Positions 9,136 through 18,639 are shown, counted from the stretch's first letter. The stretch: DNA of 64,000 bases from Woeseiaceae bacterium (GCA_021773075.1 JAJFKT010000014.1:1-64000); one strand, 5' to 3'. Numbers and translations are program-made. The notes: a model not told the origin generated them from the letters alone.

Positions 9136-10125
9136 CTAGCGGCTGGTCAGAGCGACGAACGTCCCACCATGGGTAGCACAGACGGCTCGCATAAAAGTCG
9201 CGAACGCTGCGGCTGAGTTCGGAACTGATGCCGAACCGAAGCGCCCGGGAAATCCGACGCCGTGAATGCGGATCAGACGTTCTCCATCACGGCCAGGTCG
9301 ATTCAATTTGTCGATTGCCGCCATGGCCTTGTCGATACTTCGAATGCCCTGGTAATCATCACCAAATACGTAGATGCTGATTTTTTTGTCATCTTCACGA
9401 AAATCGCGGATTGCCGCCTCGATACCGTTAACCGGGTTACTGTCACTTGAGGCGTTCCAGGTTCGCATACGCGCCACGATTGCTTGCCTGCGACCCGGTG
9501 AATCCGGCATCCAGCGAGCGGTATAGTCCTTGAACATGTACATGCCATCATCGTTCATCACCTGAATACCTTTGACAACGGGATAGGCCTGCAGCGTCTC
9601 GCGCAACATTCTTTGCGCGAGAGTCCAGCTCTGATCCAACATACTGCCCGACGTATCGATGACGAAAATAATGTACTCACTGTCAACGGGGATTCCCGCA
9701 ACAGCGTCCGCGTCCGGCCTGCGGTAGTAAGGTTGTAGGCGTTTTTGTTCTTCCGAGAGTCGCTGTCGCGCCGCACTGAGCTCGCCGATGTCGACTGTTT
9801 CGTCCTCGTTATCCCGACTCGCTTTGTATTGGCCCTCGATATCGCTCAAATCACCTTCCAATTCTCCGAGATGCGTTTTCGTGGCGCGCGTTTCTTCCTT
9901 GACCTCTTTTAGAGTACGGTCAAGAATAGTCGTCGTACCCCGAATATCGAAGAGCTCCTGCTGCAGCAAAGCAATCAATTTTCGCAAGTCCTGATCGGCT
10001 TCTTCCACGACAACGGGTTCGTAGATCTTACTTAGCACCAGCAACAAAATGATTGCGCCAAAGCCACAGCAAATGCAATCAAGGAATGACAGGCTGAATG
10101 CTTGTATGTCTCTGCGTCTCGACAT
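9136..10125 (-). CDS. Membrane-anchored von Willebrand factor A protein with MotB/TolR-like helix (second copy)
   Basis: The protein has 329 residues. The N-terminus RRRDIQAFSLSFLD is followed by one membrane helix (about 11-34) with an acidic residue, Asp16, near its start. This is how MotB, TolR and ExbD plug helices place their proton-carrying Asp. Then come a coiled coil (about 42-135) and a vWA domain (about 150-329) with an intact metal-binding motif, DTSGSM at Asp157. The adjacent paralogue at 10139-11236 has the same plan. Neighbouring ExbB/TolQ-like and FHA genes suggest an ion-driven complex with the vWA domain in the periplasm. Function is inferred; no characterised homologue was recognised. 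Confidence 0.8.
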   Translation of the reverse strand: MSRRRDIQAFSLSFLDCICCGFGAIILLLVLSKIYEPVVVEEADQDLRKLIALLQQELFDIRGTTTILDRTLKEVKEETRATKTHLGELEGDLSDIEGQYKASRDNEDETVDIGELSAARQRLSEEQKRLQPYYRRPDADAVAGIPVDSEYIIFVIDTSGSMLDQSWTLAQRMLRETLQAYPVVKGIQVMNDDGMYMFKDYTARWMPDSPGRRQAIVARMRTWNASSDSNPVNGIEAAIRDFREDDKKISIYVFGDDYQGIRSIDKAMAAIDKLNRPGRDGERLIRIHGVGFPGRFGSASVPNSAAAFATFMRAVCATHGGTFVALTSR

Positions 10126-10138
10126 CCTCTATCTACAC

Positions 10139-11236
10139 CTATGGCCAGTCATGACTGACAGTGATGAACGACCCACGCGACTTCAATGCCAATGCCCAGA
10201 ACGAAACGGACGCTCGAGCGTCGCCTTCCATCGGGTACAACATGATGTTCATCGGAATTCCGCTCGGTACCAGCTGTGTCGCCGCCGTGAAGAGGTTCAG
10301 TCTTTCACCCGCACCAATGCGGGTTTTGTTTGATGTTTCCGCATCCATTGTTGGCATCGAATCAACTAACAATATGACATTGTCTGGCCGCGGGTTCATG
10401 TCCTTGATAACTTGGAACGCAGCGTACATATTGGTGCCGTTTTTCGGCACAGTTCTACGTAAGTTGCGTATCGCCTCCTCGAGCTGATCCGCGTTGTCTG
10501 ACTTTAGCCATAGCCCATCCGTGCCTTTTATGACCGGCTCGCTTACATTGTTGAACATGTAGATTTGGTACTCGCTGTCCGCCTTGAATTGCGCCGTCAA
10601 CCAATCGACACTTGCGACGACCTGGCGCCATTTTCGCGATAGCAGCTGCTGTGATTCCGGCAGATTCTTACGACGAATAATGTTGACGATCGTCTCGTGC
10701 AGCATACTCGCCGATCGATCGACAAGAACTAGCGTGCGCTCGCCGCCAAGCTTGAGTCCAGTCAGGTATTGTCGGTCGCCATCACCCTTGAACGAGCGCA
10801 CTTGTTCCCCAAGTGCATCTTGGTCCTTTTCTATGGCGAGAAGCCGCTTAACTTCTTCTTCCAGTGATTTGATATCGGACTGCAGGCGCTCAATCGCTTT
10901 GATTTTCGCGAGCGTGTCTTCATCGTATTTCGCCAGCTCCGCCTGCAGCTCTGCAATCAATGCCTTGATGATGGAAATCTGATCGCTCGCCTCCTCTTCT
11001 TCGGTTTCGAGCTTTTGAATCGAGGTTCGCGCCAGCGCCAGGTTCTTGCGCCCCTCAAGAACTTCGATCTCCAGCTTATTCGTTTCAGCCTGCAACGCTC
11101 TGGTTTGATCATTGATTGTCACGTCACTGCGTGAATTAATGATCATGAAGAACAGAATCACGGCGCCGAAGCCGCAACTCATGCAGTCCAGAAACGACAT
11201 ACTGAAGATCTCACCGCCGCGACGTTTACGAGCCAC
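10139..11236 (-). CDS. Membrane-anchored von Willebrand factor A protein with MotB/TolR-like helix (first copy)
   Basis: The protein has 365 residues and the same plan as its downstream neighbour. A basic start (MARKRRGGEI) precedes one membrane helix with FSMSFLDCMSCGFGA (Asp17), then a long coiled coil (about 40-145) and a vWA domain. The MIDAS motif is present as DRSASM at Asp173, with the later Thr in NGTNMYAA and Asp in LLVDSMPTMD. The SFLDCxxCGFGA core is shared by both paralogues. The start overlaps the end of the FHA gene upstream by 11 nt and only 13 nt separate it from the second vWA gene, so the genes are co-transcribed and probably form one complex, perhaps as a heterodimer. Confidence 0.8.
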   Translation of the reverse strand: MARKRRGGEIFSMSFLDCMSCGFGAVILFFMIINSRSDVTINDQTRALQAETNKLEIEVLEGRKNLALARTSIQKLETEEEEASDQISIIKALIAELQAELAKYDEDTLAKIKAIERLQSDIKSLEEEVKRLLAIEKDQDALGEQVRSFKGDGDRQYLTGLKLGGERTLVLVDRSASMLHETIVNIIRRKNLPESQQLLSRKWRQVVASVDWLTAQFKADSEYQIYMFNNVSEPVIKGTDGLWLKSDNADQLEEAIRNLRRTVPKNGTNMYAAFQVIKDMNPRPDNVILLVDSMPTMDAETSNKTRIGAGERLNLFTAATQLVPSGIPMNIMLYPMEGDARASVSFWALALKSRGSFITVSHDWP

Positions 11237-12590
11237 CGTGATCCTCCGCAGAGATCAGGCGCAGCTCGAAACCCGGCGTTCCTATGCGTATCAGGTCTCC
11301 CGTCTGCAAGACGGCTGAACCATCGATACGGTGACCGTTCAGGTAGGTTCCATAGCGACTGTGATCTGTTACTACAACTTGCCCGTTGTTGGGACTGACA
11401 ACACAATGTCGACGCGATACGCCCGGCATTTGTTGTTGCAGATCGAGGCAGCGCTCGCTCGAATCAACCTGCGAACCCAGAACGAGCGGCGCCCCCTGCA
11501 AACTAAACGCACTGTGACCGAAGAGAAGATGGGTGGGCAAACCACCATTAAGGTCCGAAGCAACAGTCTCGACGATAACCGGCGCCTGGTCCCAGGGCAT
11601 ATGACGGGACAGCGTAATACCGCCGCTCTTTTGTTCTGTCTGGCAGCGCTTGATGAGGCCGCGCGCTGTTGCGCCGGGCTCAAGCAGAAATACTTCACCA
11701 CCGGCCCGCGTCTTTAATGTGTCGGCGAGCCCTGGCATTCGGGCGGCACGATCTGATAACTGAATTGCCGGTGTTTCTTCGGCTTTAAAAAGCGCCCGCA
11801 AGCTGCTCACGATGTTTTGATACACAGGCGCCGCCGCGGCAACGAATTCCAGTGACTCGATTTCAGCATGGTGGGTGGTGCCACGAAACTCCACTTCAAC
11901 CCGTACCGTTGCCTCGCTTGAGGCCTGCATCATCCAGCCCTCCATACCGCTTCGCAGCGCCTGTTCGGTTTCGGCGGTGTGCAATGGATCGAAGCGCGAC
12001 TGTTGCACAAACGCCTCGGCAATGACTTTCAGCCAATTCTCATGCAACAACAGTAGACCACAATCATCAATGACTTTGCTGCGATCGACCTGTACCTGAC
12101 CTTCCTGCAGCAGGCGCGTTAACATGCTGCAATGCAATCCAAGGTCAATGTGCACCGGAACAGCATGCTCGTAATGCCGCCGCGTCGCACAGACCGCGGC
12201 GTCACTCATCGCAACAATCGGAATATTCAATTCGGTAGCAATACCTAGTAGGAGCCCGAGATTTTCGTTCACCATATACGGCGGTACGGCGATCGCAAGT
12301 CGGTCTCCGTGTGCCGAAACACGATCCCAAATCTGTTCCAGTTGCCGGCTAACCAGATCCGCCGCATTCATGTGATGAAATCTGCGATCCGGCAGTGGCT
12401 CCGTATGCAGATCGAACCAATAGTGATTCTGTATGCATCGTGGTTTCAGGCTTGCCATCGCATGTGCATCGGCACCAGTGACGAGATGATCATCCTCAAG
12501 TAAAGCGAAACCTGGCTCGCGATACAGAATTTTCTCGTCATTTACGACGACGATTTCCGCATCATTCAAATGTGCCGCGAGCAAACCCAT
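11226..12590 (-). CDS. FHA-domain protein with a degenerate Hsp70/actin-like ATPase region
   Basis: The protein has 454 residues. The last 100 residues form a phosphothreonine-binding FHA domain, with PGVSRRHCVV, then HSRYGTYLNGH and the closing GDLIRIGTPGFELRL. The first 340 residues resemble the actin/Hsp70 fold: LAIAVPPYMVNENLGLLLG matches the DnaK VPAYF segment, MSDAAVCA sits where DnaK has NEPTAAALA, and VHIDLGLHCSMLTRL matches the phosphate-2 loop. The N-terminal phosphate-1 loop (DLGT in DnaK) is not recognisable, so ATPase activity may be lost. The gene lies between the channel protein and the vWA genes, so it may link kinase signalling to the complex. The fold call is inference. Confidence 0.7.
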   Translation of the reverse strand: MGLLAAHLNDAEIVVVNDEKILYREPGFALLEDDHLVTGADAHAMASLKPRCIQNHYWFDLHTEPLPDRRFHHMNAADLVSRQLEQIWDRVSAHGDRLAIAVPPYMVNENLGLLLGIATELNIPIVAMSDAAVCATRRHYEHAVPVHIDLGLHCSMLTRLLQEGQVQVDRSKVIDDCGLLLLHENWLKVIAEAFVQQSRFDPLHTAETEQALRSGMEGWMMQASSEATVRVEVEFRGTTHHAEIESLEFVAAAAPVYQNIVSSLRALFKAEETPAIQLSDRAARMPGLADTLKTRAGGEVFLLEPGATARGLIKRCQTEQKSGGITLSRHMPWDQAPVIVETVASDLNGGLPTHLLFGHSAFSLQGAPLVLGSQVDSSERCLDLQQQMPGVSRRHCVVSPNNGQVVVTDHSRYGTYLNGHRIDGSAVLQTGDLIRIGTPGFELRLISAEDHGGS

Positions 12591-12600
12591 TCGATTAGTC

Positions 12601-13401
12601 CTAGTCGGCCTTCAGGTGCCGAATAACTTTCTCGTCACAGTAATTTTCGCTGTCAAACACCAGGCGTTCCTGTACGAGCTGCAGCTGATGCACGAGAAAC
12701 ATCAGGAAAATACTGATCAGAAGAGCGATGAACGTTGAGTTAAACGCAACACCCAGGCTCTGCGTAACGCCTGCGATGTCGCCCCTGACAGCTTTGTCGG
12801 CCTGCGCGAGCGCTTCACCGATGCCACGAACGGTGCCGATAAACCCAATGGAAGGGATAGCCCACGAAATATAGCGAATCATCGATAGCTCAGACTCTAG
12901 TCGCTCAGCCTCAGATTCGCAGATTGTATGCGTACTGGTAGCAACATCCTGGATGCTGCGAGTGGAACTAAATCGCCGCAATGCGCCCAGCAATGCCCTA
13001 GGTAGCAACATTTGCCGGCGATCTTCCGGAAGCGCCTGCACCTGGCGTGCAAATTCGCGCGTGTCCTCGGGCAGTATCCGCATGCCTTCCGCGACCGGCA
13101 CCAGATCAACCTCAAGCAAGCTCCGTTCGTTGCCGATTTTCACGGCCTTATAACCCATGATCGCCAATGCCCAGAACATGAGTATGAAACAAGCTTCCTG
13201 CTCCATGTCTTTAATCAGCACCCAGACACTGCGCACGCGAACAAAGTCCGGATCCGCCTGCGCCTGCATGTTCTGTTCTTCAATCGCTTGTGCCGCGGTC
13301 GGGCGAACAACCGATACGTAAAATGCGTGCACAATAATGATTGCAATAATCAGCGCAAACAATTGATACACGAATTCGACCGGAAAGTTTTTCTTTTTCA
13401 T
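12601..13401 (-). CDS. MotA/TolQ/ExbB-family ion channel protein
   Basis: The protein has 266 residues. Four membrane helices can be placed at about 11-30, 68-86, 176-197 and 216-238. Helix 3 carries IPSIGFIGTVRGIGEAL, the proline-glycine signature of ExbB/TolQ, and helix 4 carries LGVAFNSTFIALLIS, with the conserved small/Thr residues that line the proton path. Such proteins form pentamers around two copies of a single-helix partner (ExbD, TolR or MotB) and convert ion flow into movement. No exbD or tolR lies nearby; the two vWA proteins 1.4-3.5 kb downstream, with an Asp in their helix, are the likely partners. It is 10 nt from the FHA gene, in the same transcript. Confidence 0.87.
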   Translation of the reverse strand: MKKKNFPVEFVYQLFALIIAIIIVHAFYVSVVRPTAAQAIEEQNMQAQADPDFVRVRSVWVLIKDMEQEACFILMFWALAIMGYKAVKIGNERSLLEVDLVPVAEGMRILPEDTREFARQVQALPEDRRQMLLPRALLGALRRFSSTRSIQDVATSTHTICESEAERLESELSMIRYISWAIPSIGFIGTVRGIGEALAQADKAVRGDIAGVTQSLGVAFNSTFIALLISIFLMFLVHQLQLVQERLVFDSENYCDEKVIRHLKAD

Positions 13402-13427
13402 AAGTTCAGACTCATTGGCTAATGCGC

Positions 13428-13691
13428 TTAGATATCGACAGGAAAGTCAATTGACTGTTGGTAGGAAACAGCATCGGTCGGTTTGAACACATCCTCGTCT
13501 TCTTCGGTGTGATCATCCTGGCCGTCAATACCAAGGTCCTCAAACTCTTCTTCGCTGAGCTCGACGATGGATTCAACCTCAAATTCCGTTTCCGTTTCCG
13601 GTACTGTAGCCGTTACATCTTCTTCAGCCGAGTCCTGTGCCCAAACCGCCGTCGCCAGGGCCAGTATCAATAACAATATTATTCGGTACAT
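13428..13691 (-). CDS. Small secreted acidic protein
   Basis: The protein has 87 residues. A signal peptide (about 1-18, ending AVWAQ) precedes a mature part dominated by Glu and Asp (for example ELSEEEFEDLGIDG and HTEEDEDVF) with very few basic residues. It ends YQQSIDFPVDI. I do not recognise a family. It sits between the SUMF1/PEGA protein and the channel gene, 26 nt from the latter, on the same strand, so it is probably a periplasmic component of the same complex. A strong charge could serve to bind divalent cations or a basic partner. The signal peptide and the position support a real gene despite its size. Confidence 0.65.
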   Translation of the reverse strand: MYRIILLLILALATAVWAQDSAEEDVTATVPETETEFEVESIVELSEEEFEDLGIDGQDDHTEEDEDVFKPTDAVSYQQSIDFPVDI

Positions 13692-13744
13692 ATTGGACCT
13701 CCTGATAATTTGACTCGCTGGACTGCAAAAAGTCCCCGCTTTTT

Positions 13745-16186
13745 TTAGTCTACGTTACGTGCGATCCGGAAGCCGACGTCAACACGTTTGTCGCTGCCAT
13801 AATCGCGATAGCTCAAACGCAGCTCTGTAAAGCCTGCATGTCTCCAACTAGAGCCACGAATAACATGGCTGTTGCCGCGTTGGGGCCCTGTCGGATCAAC
13901 TTCGGGTACTGTAATACCCGGCGCCGGCACCGTATACCAGTCATTGACCCATTCGGCTACGTTACCGCCACCATCGTAAATACCGAGTGCATTTGGCGTG
14001 AATTTACCGGCAGGCGCCGAAGACGCATAGCTGTCATTGAATTTGGGGATAATCGACGGTACCAGTTCGCGGGCGGACAGGTCTGAGTAGTTGCCAGCGT
14101 CCTTTGGCGGTGGCCAGTCTTTGCCCCATGGAAATTTACGTGGCACCGGCTGTTGTGCGTAGCGAATAGCCCAGGCCCACTCAGCCTCCGTCGGGAGGCG
14201 ATAGCCGTCGGTGAAAGGGAACACTGTCACCCATTTTCCGAATTCCTGTTTGTAGACTGGTGTACGCCCCTCTTTCTTGCTCAGCCAATTGCAATATTGA
14301 ACAGCATCGGCCCAGGTCACGTTCGCGACCGGATTGTTATCCGCCGCGAGCGAAATATGCACGTCTGCGCCTGAATCGTGGTTCTTGCGAAACTCGGCAA
14401 ACTCCTTGTTAGTAACTTCCTTAACTCCGATCATGAACGGAGACGCGATAGTCACGGGGCGAATGACCTCATTCGCCCGACGTCCATTCTCGGCGCGAGA
14501 TGCTCCCATTGAAAATGTACCGCCTTCAACTCGCCGCAGCATTTGGCCGTCAGCCGTTTGCGTCGTTTTGACAACTGAATCTTGCGCAATTGCTTCCAGT
14601 GAGCGCAAGTTCGCTGTGACCGTCTGGGGATAACCGGGCCGCGGTGTAATTGTCCTGGACCAATCAAGAAAACCGCGTCTCTTGACCTCTATTCGATGTG
14701 GTGCAGAACTTAGCCTGATCGTCGTCTGACCTTTGCCCCGAGCGCGGCCGTCGACATAGACTGTCGCGTCCGCCGGCTGCACATTGAGTGTGACGGTGCC
14801 AACCCGGGCCGACAGGTCGACGGTAATCGACTCGCTCGCGGCCGATTCCAGACGTAAATTGCGACTCGTGATTCCGTATCCGGCTTTCGACATACCTATT
14901 TGATAATCGACGTCTGGCGTGAGTGATAAGGTCAGCGGTGACTGGCCGCGATAACGACCATTAACTGTGACATTCGCGCCGCGCGGGATTGTATTAACCA
15001 ATAAACGTGCATCAGCGGGTTGCAATCGGATCAGCGGTAATGTCTGGTCGACGTTGGGCTCCGCAACCACATTTCCGTCCCAGGCACTAAAACCGTCTTT
15101 TGCAACGGATAAGTCATGCGTGCCCTCGATCAACTGCACAGTGGCCGGTGTCACGCCGACTTCAACGTCGCCGGAAAAAATGACGGCGCCGGCTGGCTCA
15201 GAGCGAACTTCAACTTCTGCCCAGCGCGGCGTCAGCTGAACATACAACGCTTCAAGACGATCGAGTCCACTTACACTAACAACATCGGCGAATGGCAGGA
15301 ATCGCTCCGACTCGACATTCACGGTGTGGTCGCCCGGTTCCAGCTCGACGGGCCCATACGGCGCCTTGCCGACAAGAGAGCCGTCTATTGTCACGACTGC
15401 GTCCGCGACCGGCTCGGTAATGACCAGCATTTGCCCTGGTCGCTTGCGCATCCTGAGCCTTACGGTCATTGAAGGTTCATCGTCAACAATGAACGTCTGA
15501 CTGATCGGGTAGTAACCTTTTTTCTCAACGTCGACGCTGTAATTCCCGGCTCTTAACAGGACTCGATTGCCAACGGGCAATCGGAACCAGCCACCCTCAA
15601 TGCTAAACCCATCCGGCTCTGGCGGGTCAACCTCGAATTCCACCGAACTCGAGGTGAATAACAGGAACGAGGTTGTCAGCAATGCGAACATCGCAATGCC
15701 TACAATGATTTTCAGTGGACTGCGTCGTGTATCCAGACTGAGCGCATGGGTATCTGCGGCCCGTCGAAAAGCCGTCGGCGCTATCGATTCATCGTCTTGT
15801 CTGTCGGTGTCGTCAGCAAGTTCTGGTGGCTTCGTGACATAGGCGCTGTCCTCCAGACGAACGTCCATCGCGATACCGCTTTCGCTGATGCTGACTCGAA
15901 TCTCGCTGCCAAAAAAATGTAAAACATCTCCATCTGAAAGATGTCGACTCGCATCCAGCGGCGAATCGTTGATGCGAAGCGATGTATCACGCCCAACCGG
16001 TTGAACAATGGGCTGCCCGTCAAGAAGGTCCAGCATCGCCGCAGGGGCGCCACCCGGACCAGGAAGACGCAGCTGACAGTCACTACCTGTGCCCAGACGC
16101 AAGGGTAAGTCGTCCCGGCCGAATCTGCGCTCACCGCTGACATCCCTGATAAGCAGATTGTCGAAGCTCAAATCGGCTCCTCGCAT
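13745..16186 (-). CDS. FHA-like / PEGA-repeat / SUMF1-like (formylglycine-enzyme fold) membrane protein
   Basis: The protein has 813 residues. Residues about 1-105 look like a divergent FHA domain (LRLGTGSDCQLRLPG, LSDGDVLHFFGSEIRV), in the cytoplasm. One membrane helix at about 158-178 follows. The outer part has at least four PEGA-type repeats (about 185-540; for example VRSEPAGAVIFSGDVEVG and VNTIPRGANVTVNGRYRG), then a SUMF1/FGE-like domain (about 555-813; VEGGTFSMGASRAENG, YRLPTEAEWAWAIRYA, GFRIARNV). The two catalytic cysteines of true formylglycine-generating enzymes are absent (GSSWRHAGFTELRL in their place), so it is probably a binding domain. Its start overlaps the kinase gene by 19 nt. 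Confidence 0.85.
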   Translation of the reverse strand: MRGADLSFDNLLIRDVSGERRFGRDDLPLRLGTGSDCQLRLPGPGGAPAAMLDLLDGQPIVQPVGRDTSLRINDSPLDASRHLSDGDVLHFFGSEIRVSISESGIAMDVRLEDSAYVTKPPELADDTDRQDDESIAPTAFRRAADTHALSLDTRRSPLKIIVGIAMFALLTTSFLLFTSSSVEFEVDPPEPDGFSIEGGWFRLPVGNRVLLRAGNYSVDVEKKGYYPISQTFIVDDEPSMTVRLRMRKRPGQMLVITEPVADAVVTIDGSLVGKAPYGPVELEPGDHTVNVESERFLPFADVVSVSGLDRLEALYVQLTPRWAEVEVRSEPAGAVIFSGDVEVGVTPATVQLIEGTHDLSVAKDGFSAWDGNVVAEPNVDQTLPLIRLQPADARLLVNTIPRGANVTVNGRYRGQSPLTLSLTPDVDYQIGMSKAGYGITSRNLRLESAASESITVDLSARVGTVTLNVQPADATVYVDGRARGKGQTTIRLSSAPHRIEVKRRGFLDWSRTITPRPGYPQTVTANLRSLEAIAQDSVVKTTQTADGQMLRRVEGGTFSMGASRAENGRRANEVIRPVTIASPFMIGVKEVTNKEFAEFRKNHDSGADVHISLAADNNPVANVTWADAVQYCNWLSKKEGRTPVYKQEFGKWVTVFPFTDGYRLPTEAEWAWAIRYAQQPVPRKFPWGKDWPPPKDAGNYSDLSARELVPSIIPKFNDSYASSAPAGKFTPNALGIYDGGGNVAEWVNDWYTVPAPGITVPEVDPTGPQRGNSHVIRGSSWRHAGFTELRLSYRDYGSDKRVDVGFRIARNVD

Positions 16187-18627
16187 TGAATCACGACCGC
16201 TTCCATTGCAATTTCAGGGGCTACACGAAACTCTAATCGAACGTCGCGGTACCCGGGGCGTGAGCCGACAACCACGTAGGTTCCGGGTCTGAGGTTTACC
16301 TGTTTGCGCATAAATCGACCCATCCTGCCAACCTTATAAATGAATATCTCTGTGACATTGTCTGAAGCCAGCGCCACAGTTAACGGTGTGGCTGCCCGTT
16401 TCAACAACCGCGACAACTCGTCGCGCTGCTCTGCAAGTCGTGCCCCGATGCTTTCTCTTGTTGTGATCTCGACGACCAGCATAGTTGAACTTTGCATCAG
16501 CGACGGAATACTGAGCCGATCAGGCTCTGCAATCAACTTATCGAGCCGAGAATGCAAGGCACTCATTTTGCGTGCGTGCACCAGACCTTCGGTCGCGAAG
16601 GACAGGGAATTGTCGACTTTCAATATTTCCTCATAGGTCTTGACGACCGCATCCCAGTGCTCGTCGTTTTGCAAGGCTTCGGCTTCCATCTCAAGCACCG
16701 TTATTTGGTCAAGGCGAATTCCCTGATCGACCTGCAACAGACCATCCGCCGGCTCGGTGGATTCGGGCATCAACTGTTTGGCTACCCTGAACGCGGCACG
16801 TGCTGCAAGAAAATCACCCGCTGCTATCGCGTCAAATCCTTCTGTCATGCGCGAATCAAATTCCATTTTCGTGCGAGTCACTTGAACCCGCCCAATGCCG
16901 TCGTGGGCTGGCTGCCACAAATTATCCAGTTTCAGCGCCTGCTCGAAACTGCTTAGCGCTGCGTCAAGATCCAGGTCTTCCTCGTATTCGACTCCCTGAT
17001 CGACGAGCCGCAGTACCGTTTGCAGATTTCTGGCACGTTCGTAGCCTGCCAGCGCACCCGCATGCGTTGGCGTTACGGCTACTGCCAGCTCGTAGAGTCG
17101 CAACGCCTCCAATCGATCGCCGGCCTCGAACGCTGCCTTTGCCGCAGCGTAGGCATTCTCGAAAGTTGCTTCGATTCTGTCGTAGAGCGGCTCAAGAACC
17201 GTCAGCGCGCCCAGATAAAGTTCTTCTGAGTACGCGAAATCTTTCTTTAAATAAGCGCGATCGCCCCGCTGATACAAATCACGTGCAGCGCGATGTTCAG
17301 TGATCGCCCAGACCTCAATACCGCGATTTTCGAGTACCTCAAAAGCAGATAACAACTCGCCAAGTGTGGCTTCCGCGTCGAATCGCGCACGTGCTTCTTC
17401 ATCCAATCCGCTGTAATCGGCACGATTCTCTGAGAACGTGATCTCGTCATCACCGGCGAGTTTCTGTGTCGGCGCGTCTGTGGAGCTTTCCAGGCGCTTG
17501 CGTACTTCCGGATCAACATAGACGTCCCCGCGCCCCTCAGAATCGGCTACGACGGGCGAAAGCCTTGTGCCGGTATCACTGTCGACAACCGGGACTTCCT
17601 CTGCCGGCGCTGCGTCGTTCTCAGTAACGTTGTCGGGCAAAATGAATACGACAGCGATCAGAACGAGAACCAGAATAGCGAGTGACAGACCGACCAGTTT
17701 CGGGCTGAGTCCAGCTGTCTCATGCCTAACAATCGTGGCACTTTCAGCACCGACGCGCTCCGGCCGTCGTATAGACTCAACCGATTCAATGACTTCATCG
17801 GCCGCCGCGACGGCACGTGGCCGTGATGTGTCAACTCTGGCCGTTTGCGCTTCAAACCCTGCTTTCTGCAATTCCTCGCCTACGGCAGATGCCGTTGGCC
17901 GATTGCCGGGATTCTTGTCGAGCATTCGAGCCACAAGCTCGGCGATGGGTGCGGCGACCTCGGTTCCATTTACGTGCCGGAGCTGTGGGGCCGGACGATG
18001 TTCGATTGCCTCCGCAATACTCTCGGATGGCCATGGCGGTCGACCGGAAATCAGCTCGAACATTAGGCTGCCGAGCGCAAAAATATCATCCGACGCAACC
18101 GCGGGCTGCCCCTGCAGGGACTGCGGACTCTGCGCGATCAGCGAACCACCGCTGGCAATCTGGCCCACGGGCGAGGACACGCCAAAATCGCTTAAGTAAG
18201 GTGCGCCATTCGCGTCGAGCAAGACATTCGATGCTTTGATGTCACGATGGACCAGACCTTTGGCATGCACATAGGCAATCGCATCGACAACATAACGTAA
18301 CGGCCCGAGTACGTCCGCGAGCGCGGACCCGCTGACAGCAGAAATATCCGGGCCGTCGACGAATTGCTGGCTGTAAAACGCGACATCAGATTCAGCATGG
18401 AACTCAAAAGCGCGAACAATGTGCGCGTGCATCATGCCAATACTTGTTTGCCACTCAGCCCGCAGCCGGGCGCTAATTTGCGGATCGCCAGCGGAAATTT
18501 TCAGTGCAACGGAGGCCCGGGTGAGTCGATCCCTGGCAAGCCACGATTGTGTCTCTGTGTCGCCGCCAAGCCGACGCACAAGCGTGTATCGACCGGCTAG
18601 CTGAATGCCTTTTGTGAGTTCCTGCAT
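16168..18627 (-). CDS. Transmembrane Ser/Thr protein kinase with TPR-like and PEGA-like outer region
   Basis: The protein has 819 residues. An N-terminal Hanks-type kinase (about 14-260) has the ATP lysine in VALKIS (Lys43), catalytic HRDIKASN (Asp129) and SDFGVSS (Asp147), so it should be active. A juxtamembrane stretch rich in Thr/Ser precedes one membrane helix (about 311-330). The outer part is helical with TPR-like repeats (about 430-680; FEAGDRLEALRLYELAV, DLDAALSSFEQALKL) and ends in a PEGA-like beta domain (VNLRPGTYVVVGSRPGY). It probably senses an envelope signal and phosphorylates the FHA proteins. It is 12 nt downstream of a lipoprotein gene and overlaps the SUMF1 gene. Confidence 0.92.
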   Translation of the reverse strand: MQELTKGIQLAGRYTLVRRLGGDTETQSWLARDRLTRASVALKISAGDPQISARLRAEWQTSIGMMHAHIVRAFEFHAESDVAFYSQQFVDGPDISAVSGSALADVLGPLRYVVDAIAYVHAKGLVHRDIKASNVLLDANGAPYLSDFGVSSPVGQIASGGSLIAQSPQSLQGQPAVASDDIFALGSLMFELISGRPPWPSESIAEAIEHRPAPQLRHVNGTEVAAPIAELVARMLDKNPGNRPTASAVGEELQKAGFEAQTARVDTSRPRAVAAADEVIESVESIRRPERVGAESATIVRHETAGLSPKLVGLSLAILVLVLIAVVFILPDNVTENDAAPAEEVPVVDSDTGTRLSPVVADSEGRGDVYVDPEVRKRLESSTDAPTQKLAGDDEITFSENRADYSGLDEEARARFDAEATLGELLSAFEVLENRGIEVWAITEHRAARDLYQRGDRAYLKKDFAYSEELYLGALTVLEPLYDRIEATFENAYAAAKAAFEAGDRLEALRLYELAVAVTPTHAGALAGYERARNLQTVLRLVDQGVEYEEDLDLDAALSSFEQALKLDNLWQPAHDGIGRVQVTRTKMEFDSRMTEGFDAIAAGDFLAARAAFRVAKQLMPESTEPADGLLQVDQGIRLDQITVLEMEAEALQNDEHWDAVVKTYEEILKVDNSLSFATEGLVHARKMSALHSRLDKLIAEPDRLSIPSLMQSSTMLVVEITTRESIGARLAEQRDELSRLLKRAATPLTVALASDNVTEIFIYKVGRMGRFMRKQVNLRPGTYVVVGSRPGYRDVRLEFRVAPEIAMEAVVIQCEEPI

Positions 18628-18639
18628 GCTGCGAACTAC

